Assembly (NCBI GenBank): GCA_937876385.1
Contig: CALFHQ010000558.1
Coordinates: 1-7,253 of the forward strand
Direction of reading: 5' to 3'
DNA length: 7,253 nucleotides
Source of the DNA: an uncultured Pseudomonadota bacterium
GTDB lineage: Bacteria > Myxococcota_A > UBA9042 > CAIXZC01
Positions within the stretch are counted from its first letter, which is position 1. Every line of letters begins with the position of its first letter. This document shows positions 1 to 5,038 of this stretch, piece after piece. The notes below the pieces were generated by a model, which was not told the DNA's origin, ran no database searches, and saw only the letters and a program-made list of their open reading frames with translations. Both the position numbers and the translations under genes were made by a program.

Positions 1-512
1 TGGGTGCACAGCTTGTGCTGCTCTTCGTCCCCGACCACCTTCAAGTCCACCAGGAACAGGTCGATGTATGGTTCCAATTCCTGAACATGATCCCACGGGA
101 CATGAAGGCTCGTCTCCACCGCCACATGGATGTGGGCCTTCTTCAGCGCCTGCAACAGCGGAATGAGGGCCGCTGGTTTTTGAAGAAGAGGCTCGCCGCC
201 GCTCAGGGTCACGCCACCCCCGGTTTCGAGGTAGTAGTCCTTGTCCCGCAGGACAACGTCGATGATCTCCGGTACCGAGTGCTGGGATTCCACTACGTCG
301 GCGTTGCAGCAGGAGATCGCCTCGGGATTCTGGCACCAGGCACACCGCAGATTGCACTCACGAAAGAAGAGGGTCGTTCGGATCCCCGGGCCGTCGTGGA
401 CACAGGTTCGCTGTATCTTGAGAACGTCCAGCCTCCCGGGCGAGCAGTGTCTTTCGTGGGGGACATGGCTTCGGTGAGTTGTGTATGCGTCGCTGTGAGA
501 CTGAATGGCCAT
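1..512 (-). CDS. Glycyl-radical enzyme activating protein (radical SAM, PFL-activase-like), 3'-partial
   Basis: The first 170 residues are visible; the gene runs off the left edge. The family uses a 4Fe-4S cluster and S-adenosylmethionine to place a glycyl radical on a partner enzyme such as pyruvate formate-lyase. Seen here: the family signature HDGPGIRTT (39-47); the cluster motif C53-x3-C57-x2-C60 followed by NPE; the SAM-binding SGGEP (104-108); ETS (133-135); and DLK (156-158). There is no second, ferredoxin-like CxxCxxC insert after the cluster motif, so this is the short, PflA-like form. The ATG at 512-510 is chosen because AGGAG lies 6 bases upstream and a promoter lies just beyond. 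This leaves a longer N-terminus than usual, with His at 6, 13, 16, 19 and 22 and Cys at 23. Which glycyl-radical enzyme it activates cannot be told, because no partner gene is in the window. The family call is firm. Confidence 0.93.
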   Translation of the reverse strand, partial: MAIQSHSDAYTTHRSHVPHERHCSPGRLDVLKIQRTCVHDGPGIRTTLFFRECNLRCAWCQNPEAISCCNADVVESQHSVPEIIDVVLRDKDYYLETGGGVTLSGGEPLLQKPAALIPLLQALKKAHIHVAVETSLHVPWDHVQELEPYIDLFLVDLKVVGDEEQHKLCT

Positions 513-518
513 AATGGA

Positions 519-523
519 CTCCT
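519..523 (-). promoter_or_regulatory. Ribosome-binding site of the radical SAM activase
   Basis: AGGAG on the minus strand ends 6 bases before the ATG at 512-510. It decides the start codon and so supports the unusually long His-rich N-terminus of the activase. Confidence 0.75.
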
Positions 524-543
524 GGAGCAGAAAGCCTACCTTA

Positions 544-571
544 AGTATATCCAAACGGACGGACGAGTCAA
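544..571 (-). promoter_or_regulatory. Sigma-70-type promoter for the activase gene
   Basis: On the minus strand TTGACT (571-566) and TATACT (549-544) are separated by 16 bases. Each differs from the consensus by one base. The predicted transcript start near 537 gives a leader of about 25 bases containing the AGGAG site. The activase would therefore be transcribed independently of the lipoprotein gene upstream. Seen by eye only. Confidence 0.6.
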
Positions 572-618
572 TCTCGATTATGGATGTTTCTGTGCGCCGG
601 GGGAGACCTGGACAAAGC

Positions 619-637
619 GCGGGTTCTTCAGACCCGT
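619..637 (-). terminator. Weak hairpin downstream of the large lipoprotein gene
   Basis: CGGGT (620-624) and ACCCG (632-636) form a five-pair stem with a seven-base loop, about 60 bases past the lipoprotein stop codon. Neither strand has a real T-run after it, so rho-independent termination is doubtful. It is listed because it is the only inverted repeat I found between the lipoprotein gene and the activase promoter. Confidence 0.25.
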
Positions 638-696
638 CTATTTAGCGGTTCATGTCCTACTTTTGATGGATTTGAATGGGGTCGGTGGTGGTTAGA

Positions 697-2235
697 TTAA
701 TCAAAGCCGTGGCCGGAGAACTCTTCGCAGGTGAGGATGACCTCGTCACAGCCCCCTTCCTGGCAACTGGTGGGAATGTCGCCCAGGGTGATGGACCAGG
801 TCTCGGCAGCGAGGGGTTCTCCGTTGAAGCTGGAGATGCCGCAGAAGGCCTCGACGTTGCCTGTCATGGCGTTGAGGTTGATGTTGAACTCTCCGCTGGC
901 AGGCAACTCGATGCAAGCGCTGGCAGAGCCGTTCATGGACCCGTTGTATACCGTCACGGCGTTGACCGAGTCGGAAATCGTGAGGGTGCCGCTCTTGTGG
1001 TTCGTCGTGGCGTTCTGGAGGGTCACGTTGAGGCACCGTGTGGATGCCTCGGACCCTTCAAAAACGACGGGAGCAGCGAGGGGGAGGCATGTAGTGGGGT
1101 CCAGACAGCTCTGCCCTCCCTCCCGGGAACCGGTGTAGGAAACATACGGCTTGACGGCCTGGTACAGTACTCCGGCGTCATAGAAGTTGCCTCGTACTTC
1201 GAAGGTGGCCTTCGGATAGAAGTTCACACAGAAGTTGCCGGAATCGTCGGCATGGCCGTACCCCTGTCCCGAGCCGTAGACCATGGCTCCGGCCAGCGGG
1301 GAGCCATCCCCATTCTGCGCAACGCCGGTGATGCAGTCAGTCAAGGTGACGGGCTTGTCGGCATTCCAGAAGGTGAAATGGGAAACTTCCGCTGTGATCC
1401 GTCCGGTGGTCTGGTCAACAGTGCCTTCCCCGTCTCGGATCCATGTCCCTTGCGCTTCATCGAAGTACCACATGGGTATGGTGGTGTCTGAAGGAAGCAG
1501 GTTCTGCACGGGGAAAGACAGGGTCGCTATCTTGCCTTCTGCAAGCTGCAGCGGGTTCTCATCGTTGTCGAAGATCTGCACATCCACGAAGCCCAGGGAG
1601 AACAATCCCACTTCGACGCCGGCATCCACCCCCGCAAAATCGCCGGGGAAGGACTCCAGGTCTTCGGGGTCGGCAGCATTGAAGGAGGAGATCTGGACGT
1701 TCAAAGGGCCGGAAAAGGGGCTTCCGTCACTCTTGGCAAATGCGTTGGCTGGGAAGGTGATGTCGGTTGTTCCGTCGCCTACCGCCGTTCCCGATGCCAC
1801 GGCATCCGCATCCACCTGGCTGAAGTTTCCCATCTTCAATCGGAAATTGAGGAAGCGCTCTTCCCCATCTCCGAGCGTCAGCGTCTTGGTGACGGGAGCG
1901 TATCCACTAAACCAATCCCACGCAAAGGTTCTGGGAAGATTCACGGTTACCGCGAGGGACTCGCCGGCGGGAACGTTGCACAGGTAGAATCGGCCATACC
2001 CGTCCACATCTCCGGTGACCTTTCCAAAGGTCACGGCGGACTTCCCCGACAACACGGTGGACCAGGAATCATGGACCTGACCGATGATGTTTCCTTTGCC
2101 GGGGTCCGGGGCATCGCATTGAGTGAGAGAGAAGGGAGCGGTTGCGGTGAAGCCCTCCGGCCCAGAGGAGCTGGAGCTGCTGCAACCTGCAACCCACGAC
2201 ACGGTCAGCATCAAGACAAGAATGGTCTTCTTCAT
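697..2235 (-). CDS. Large modular lipoprotein with carboxypeptidase-regulatory-like and CILP/FAM171-like modules
   Basis: A 512-residue predicted outer-surface or periplasmic lipoprotein. The N-terminus is a lipoprotein signal (KK, a hydrophobic run, then the lipobox VAGC with lipid-anchor Cys18), followed by six serines as a flexible tether. Residues about 49-132 and 302-350 look like carboxypeptidase-regulatory-type beta-sandwiches (GxV...G.....D.xGxF.....PxG pattern). Residues about 155-295 (FPANAF, SFPGDFAGVD, a W-rich end, then VSHFTFWN) resemble the module of animal CILP and FAM171 proteins; that comparison is from memory, not a search. Twelve further cysteines suggest disulfides outside the cytoplasm. 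No catalytic motif is visible, so an adhesive or structural role is only a guess. The ATG has CCAGGAG five bases upstream. The gene stands alone, with its own promoter and a terminator in front of it. Confidence 0.85.
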   Translation of the reverse strand: MKKTILVLMLTVSWVAGCSSSSSSGPEGFTATAPFSLTQCDAPDPGKGNIIGQVHDSWSTVLSGKSAVTFGKVTGDVDGYGRFYLCNVPAGESLAVTVNLPRTFAWDWFSGYAPVTKTLTLGDGEERFLNFRLKMGNFSQVDADAVASGTAVGDGTTDITFPANAFAKSDGSPFSGPLNVQISSFNAADPEDLESFPGDFAGVDAGVEVGLFSLGFVDVQIFDNDENPLQLAEGKIATLSFPVQNLLPSDTTIPMWYFDEAQGTWIRDGEGTVDQTTGRITAEVSHFTFWNADKPVTLTDCITGVAQNGDGSPLAGAMVYGSGQGYGHADDSGNFCVNFYPKATFEVRGNFYDAGVLYQAVKPYVSYTGSREGGQSCLDPTTCLPLAAPVVFEGSEASTRCLNVTLQNATTNHKSGTLTISDSVNAVTVYNGSMNGSASACIELPASGEFNINLNAMTGNVEAFCGISSFNGEPLAAETWSITLGDIPTSCQEGGCDEVILTCEEFSGHGFD

Positions 2236-2240
2236 GGTTT

Positions 2241-2247
2241 CTCCTGG
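2241..2247 (-). promoter_or_regulatory. Ribosome-binding site of the large lipoprotein
   Basis: CCAGGAG on the minus strand lies five bases before the ATG at 2235-2233, fixing the start just ahead of the lysine-rich signal peptide. Confidence 0.75.
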
Positions 2248-2296
2248 GTCGAGCGTTTGGTGAACTGCTCGTCGCTAGCGTCTGCTGTACTCATAG

Positions 2297-2325
2297 ATTG
2301 AAAGGCATCAGTGCAGCTCTGTCAA
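2297..2325 (-). promoter_or_regulatory. Promoter for the large lipoprotein gene
   Basis: On the minus strand a perfect TTGACA (2325-2320) is followed after 17 bases by TTCAAT (2302-2297), a 4/6 match to the -10 consensus. Transcription would start near 2290, giving a leader of about 55 bases. The -35 box directly abuts the T-run of the terminator of the gene upstream. Confidence 0.5.
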
Positions 2326-2372
2326 AATTCGAGCCGGCTTGTCTCCCCAGAGCTGACCCTGGGGAGGGCTCG
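2323..2372 (-). terminator. Strong two-part hairpin terminator after the small membrane protein gene
   Basis: The inner stem CTCCCCAG/CTGGGGAG (2343-2350 with 2359-2366) has eight perfect pairs and an eight-base loop. An outer stem CGAGCC/GGCTCG (2330-2335 with 2367-2372) adds six pairs, with a seven-base bulge (2336-2342) on one side. On the minus strand it is followed by AATTTT (2329-2324). It begins 18 bases after the stop codon of the membrane protein gene, the position expected of a rho-independent terminator. Confidence 0.7.
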
Positions 2373-2389
2373 GTGTCGTTGGGGAACCG

Positions 2390-2647
2390 TCACGGCAGGG
2401 GAATTGACTCCTTGTCCGCCGGTGCCTGGTAACCTGACAGAATCAAGCAGACTCCGATCGATACGGCGCCGATGATGACGGCCGCATTGCCCAGACGGTA
2501 GTCCCTGGCCATGATGCCCATGACGATGGCCCCCATCCCGCAAAGACCATTCACCCCCAGCAACCAACCGTCCTGGAAACCCAGTACCATGAATGCAATG
2601 CCGGCTACCAACGCCACGATGCTACAGGCAAACGCAATGAATCTCAT
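2390..2647 (-). CDS. Small three-helix integral membrane protein, function unknown
   Basis: An 85-residue hydrophobic protein with three likely membrane helices: about residues 3-24, 27-46 and 51-71. Short loops (FQDGW, ARDYRLGN) separate them, and a polar tail (QAPADKESIPLP) follows. I do not recognise a family. The ATG at 2647-2645 is preferred because GAGG lies six bases upstream. The reading frame stays open to a TTG at 2683, which would add 12 residues, but that start has no good ribosome-binding site. A strong terminator follows the stop codon. No clear promoter was found upstream. The helix pattern argues for a real gene, but it is short and no homologue can be named, so confidence is moderate. 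Confidence 0.6.
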   Translation of the reverse strand: MRFIAFACSIVALVAGIAFMVLGFQDGWLLGVNGLCGMGAIVMGIMARDYRLGNAAVIIGAVSIGVCLILSGYQAPADKESIPLP

Positions 2648-2653
2648 TTTTGA

Positions 2654-2657
2654 CCTC
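2654..2657 (-). promoter_or_regulatory. Ribosome-binding site choosing the ATG of the small membrane protein
   Basis: GAGG within TGAGGTC on the minus strand sits six bases before the ATG at 2647-2645. It favours this ATG over the in-frame TTG at 2683-2681. Confidence 0.5.
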
Positions 2658-2801
2658 AATGTTGCCAGATTGTGCACAAGCAAGAGCCAACCTGCCCGTG
2701 AGGCTCAACTGTCGCACACTGTCTCGATGCCTTTCAAGAAATGTTGGGCCAGTTTCTCGCCGCATGATTCGGTTGGGCTGAACTTGCCAGCTACCAACGA
2801 C

Positions 2802-2830
2802 TCGACAGAATCCAACCAGAGAACTATTAT
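2802..2830 (+). promoter_or_regulatory. Promoter ahead of the pentapeptide/Cys-repeat gene
   Basis: TCGACA (2802-2807) and TATTAT (2825-2830) are each one mismatch from consensus and have the ideal 17-base spacing. The transcript would start near 2837, with AGAGG at 2845-2849 upstream of two TTG codons. The region is locally AT-richer than the neighbouring genes. It suggests the truncated-looking gene downstream may still be expressed. Confidence 0.45.
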
Positions 2831-2853
2831 TCCGCTTTGAGAGAAGAGGGGCA

Positions 2854-3681
2854 TTGTTGTGTTATCCATCCACTGCATCATTGAGTGGCGCCCAATTGGT
2901 CGGTGCGAAGTTCGACGACGCGGTACTCTACGGGGCGGACTTCAGGCAGTCCTCCTTTGGCTGTGTGGACTTGAGCAACCCCTTGCTGTCCTTCCAGCCT
3001 GGGACCTACGCCCTCAATCACAACTTCGGGTGGGACAAGTCCCTCTCATCCTACAACTTCAAGACCACATCCTACGGCTACGAAGCCGCCGTGCCCGACA
3101 TGCTCCCCCTGCTCACGGACAATTCCACCACCTGTCCAGACGGTGCCCAGGGCCCCTGCATCGGGATGGGGGGTGAGAGCTGCGAGAGCTGCCTAGCGGA
3201 GTGCAACCCTTCGGGAGCATCGTGCTCAAGCAAGGTTTGTACTGTGAGCTGGCAGTGTGTTGCCTTGCCCTGGAACTTAGCCACTGACGGTCTTTTCTGC
3301 TGCAAGGATGGTGCGTGCACCGCGCACTCGGACACAACCTTCTGCGGGGACGAAGTGTGTGACTTCCTGGGAGGGGAATCGGACCTTACCTGCCCGGCGG
3401 ATTGCCACTGCGGCGACGGGACTTGCGATTCTACGAAGGGGGAGACCGGGCTTACCTGTCCGTTGGACTGTACCGTTGCCGGTGGCTCTACGGGGGTCTC
3501 CCTGGAGTGCCTTGACGGCTCGCAATGCGTCCGTTTGGAATGGACCGAGGATGGACTTGGTCACTGGGAGTGCCCCGTCGACCAGTGCTCCCCGGTGCTC
3601 GACGAATCCAGCGACGGTCCCCATTGCGGCGATGGAGTCTGCAGTCGAGAAGGGTGCTGGATGGCGCTCAAACCCCGGTGA
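2854..3681 (+). CDS. Pentapeptide-repeat plus cysteine-rich repeat protein, probably a truncated remnant
   Basis: 275 residues. Residues about 9-43 are seven pentapeptide repeats (SLSGA-QLVGA-KFDDA-VLYGA-DFRQS and on), too few for a normal pentapeptide beta-helix. Residues 94-160 are a cysteine-rich region of unknown fold. Residues 164-184 and 186-206 are two repeats with spacing C-x4-C-x10-C-x3-C, of the form CGDxxCD....GE....CPxDC, typical of secreted proteins of Myxococcota-like bacteria. A third copy starts at 258 (CGDGVC) but stops after half. The protein has so many cysteines that it should be exported, yet there is no signal peptide; an in-frame stop at 2779-2781 rules out a longer start. 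The only starts are TTG at 2854 or 2857; the second is better spaced from AGAGG. I infer a 5'-truncated, possibly also 3'-truncated, gene. An intact small cytoplasmic protein is the less likely alternative. Confidence 0.65.
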   Translation: MLCYPSTASLSGAQLVGAKFDDAVLYGADFRQSSFGCVDLSNPLLSFQPGTYALNHNFGWDKSLSSYNFKTTSYGYEAAVPDMLPLLTDNSTTCPDGAQGPCIGMGGESCESCLAECNPSGASCSSKVCTVSWQCVALPWNLATDGLFCCKDGACTAHSDTTFCGDEVCDFLGGESDLTCPADCHCGDGTCDSTKGETGLTCPLDCTVAGGSTGVSLECLDGSQCVRLEWTEDGLGHWECPVDQCSPVLDESSDGPHCGDGVCSREGCWMALKPR

Positions 3682-3769
3682 GTTACGTCACCAACGGCCC
3701 CTGGTCCTTGGTTGGACCCTGTGGCCCCCACTGGAAGCCCCGCTCCAGACGCTGGGATCCATCTGAGTC

Positions 3770-4852
3770 TCAAGGCAACTCCAGGCCGGTGTTCAAGGCG
3801 TCCACGACGTCAAAGACATCTCCTACATCGTAGAAATCCACTGTGACGAAATTGGGAATGTGCTCACGCTCTGCGAAGCACTCCTGGGCTCGGTCCAGAA
3901 AGAACGGATTGAAGTTCACCGTCGCTGCTTGAGAGGGCTCCGGTAGAGGATTCTCGACGAAGTGGTTGAGAATGAACAGCGGGTTGTCCCAAGAGCCACG
4001 GTTGACGTCGCAGGTGAAGTCCTCTGGAACCTGGTTGCTCCAGTCCGTCTCGAAGGCCTCGGCCCAATTGTCCAGAAGCCAGGGGTAGGCTTCTCCTCCG
4101 TTGGGTCCCAACACGACGACTCGCTTTCCACTGTCTATCAACTCCTGAAGGGTAGGCCATGGAGTTCCAATGGGGTGAGCGTAAGCCAATTCACGCAAAC
4201 CGGCAGTGGCCATGGCCGCATCGATGTCTTCCAGGGCGATGTAGTTTTCCAGAATCAACGTCACCACCGCACCGGGGTCCTCGTCAAGGTACTTTCGGAT
4301 TTCCTCCAGACCATCCGTCAGCGGTCGCTGTCCCCAATAGCAGTCGCCGTGGCAGAGAGATGGCACTCCTTCATCGTTGTAGTGGAAGTCCAGCATCAAA
4401 CACCTCACGCCATCTTCAAGCTGATGAGTCATGGAGTAGAGCTGGTTGGGGGGCCAGAATCCGTCCTCTTCCGTGGCAAACCCATTGTGGGTGCAAGCTA
4501 CCGCCACCTCGTCGAAGGGGCGTTGGCACAGGGTAGGGGAGCCGTTGCAGGAAAGTTCAGGGACACTATCATCCACAAGGTCGGCTGTGTCGTCGACTTC
4601 CTCGGTAGCGTCGTCGTCTTCCAGCTCCGCCGACGCGTCAGCGCGAAGTTCCGCTGCGTCCTCCGCTTCGACGTCGAGAATCTCCTCATCCGTGAGTTCC
4701 AAAGGGCGGTCCGTCACAACGTCGGCGACATCGACATCGACATTCGGCGTCCGGTTCGCACTGGGTGAACCGCACGACCAGGCGACGACCAGCAAACCAA
4801 GGACGAGGAGTCTGGCCCGACTCCTTCCATTTTCCGATTCAGCTTTGCACAT
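3770..4852 (-). CDS. Lipoprotein with acidic linker and PI-PLC-like phosphodiesterase domain
   Basis: 360 residues. It begins with a lipoprotein signal (RSRAR, a hydrophobic run, then AWSC with lipid-anchor Cys27). Residues about 38-100 form a low-complexity linker that is over 40 percent Asp/Glu. The rest is a PLC-like phosphodiesterase TIM barrel: THNGF (121-125, first catalytic His122), GVRCLMLDFHY (148-158, with Arg150), SLCHGDC (165-171, second catalytic His168) and VVTLILENYI (196-205). This resembles the X-domain of bacterial PI-PLC and the plant PI-PLC X-domain proteins (GVRGLMLD, LCHS motifs). Eight cysteines in the mature domain suggest disulfides. The family cleaves phosphodiesters of phosphatidylinositol-type lipids; the actual substrate here is unknown. 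The ATG has GGAG six bases upstream. It is divergent from the CapA gene and converges on the truncated repeat gene, 88 bases apart. Confidence 0.86.
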   Translation of the reverse strand: MCKAESENGRSRARLLVLGLLVVAWSCGSPSANRTPNVDVDVADVVTDRPLELTDEEILDVEAEDAAELRADASAELEDDDATEEVDDTADLVDDSVPELSCNGSPTLCQRPFDEVAVACTHNGFATEEDGFWPPNQLYSMTHQLEDGVRCLMLDFHYNDEGVPSLCHGDCYWGQRPLTDGLEEIRKYLDEDPGAVVTLILENYIALEDIDAAMATAGLRELAYAHPIGTPWPTLQELIDSGKRVVVLGPNGGEAYPWLLDNWAEAFETDWSNQVPEDFTCDVNRGSWDNPLFILNHFVENPLPEPSQAATVNFNPFFLDRAQECFAEREHIPNFVTVDFYDVGDVFDVVDALNTGLELP

Positions 4853-4858
4853 CTGTGT

Positions 4859-4862
4859 CTCC
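4859..4862 (-). promoter_or_regulatory. Ribosome-binding site of the PLC-like lipoprotein
   Basis: GGAG on the minus strand, six bases before the ATG at 4852-4850. It fixes a start about 10 residues ahead of the basic part of the signal peptide. Confidence 0.65.
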
Positions 4863-4870
4863 AGAAGTCA

Positions 4871-4902
4871 CGGCGAATCCGCCGGCGGCGTCCCCTCCGG
4901 GG
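4871..4902. repeat. Cluster of small GC-rich inverted repeats in the divergent intergenic region
   Basis: Three short dyads lie together: CGGCG/CGCCG with a four-base loop (4871-4884), the perfect ten-base palindrome CCGCCGGCGG (4879-4888), and CCCC/GGGG with a three-base loop (4892-4902). They fall just upstream of the ribosome-binding site of the PLC-like gene and could fold in its leader or serve as a protein site. In GC-rich DNA such dyads also arise by chance. Confidence 0.3.
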
Positions 4903-4980
4903 CCGGTCCGAATCGCATGGCGAAGTTACCACACGGGCCAATCCGGCGACCAGAGATTCCAGCCCCACACCCACTTTTCC

Positions 4981-5009
4981 TTGTTCCCGGAGGCTGTCCG
5001 GGGTACATC
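4981..5009 (+). promoter_or_regulatory. Possible promoter of the CapA-family gene with an inverted repeat in its spacer
   Basis: TTGTTC (4981-4986) and TACATC (5004-5009) are weak -35/-10 matches, 17 bases apart. Geometry is right: a start near 5016, a ribosome-binding site at 5029, and the ATG at 5039. The inverted repeat CCCGGA-GGCTG-TCCGGG (4986-5002) fills the spacer almost exactly, so it could be an operator. The boxes are poor, so this is tentative. Confidence 0.3.
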
Positions 5010-5028
5010 TTTCAGGACCGGAAACGCC

Positions 5029-5033
5029 AAGGA
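5029..5033 (+). promoter_or_regulatory. Ribosome-binding site of the CapA-family gene
   Basis: AAGGA lies five bases before the ATG at 5039, immediately upstream of the signal peptide coding sequence. Confidence 0.7.
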
Positions 5034-5038
5034 CAACT

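Noticed and set aside
15..695. 226-codon plus-strand open frame
   Set aside because: It lies opposite the activase, whose radical SAM motifs are unmistakable; the plus-strand translation has no recognisable motif.
676..1491. 271-codon plus-strand open frame
   Set aside because: It is antisense to the modular lipoprotein, which has a lipobox, ribosome-binding site and promoter. High GC produces long antisense frames.
1283..1987. 234-codon plus-strand open frame
   Set aside because: Also antisense to the lipoprotein, rich in Ser/Pro/Lys with no domain-like pattern.
2511..2840. 109-codon plus-strand open frame across the membrane protein gene
   Set aside because: Antisense to the three-helix protein, low-complexity and without a ribosome-binding site.
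3717..3755. Small inverted repeats (GTGG/CCAC and CCAG/CTGG) between the convergent stop codons
   Set aside because: Four-pair stems, one interrupted by a mismatch, with no T-run on either strand; too weak to call a terminator.
3308..3833. Plus-strand frames 2 and 3 over the end of the cysteine-repeat gene
   Set aside because: Considered as the frameshifted continuation of the repeat gene, but neither contains the missing CPxDC half, and both read as Arg/Pro-rich shadow sequence.
3962..4768. 268-codon plus-strand open frame
   Set aside because: Antisense to the PLC-like lipoprotein, whose catalytic motifs are clear.
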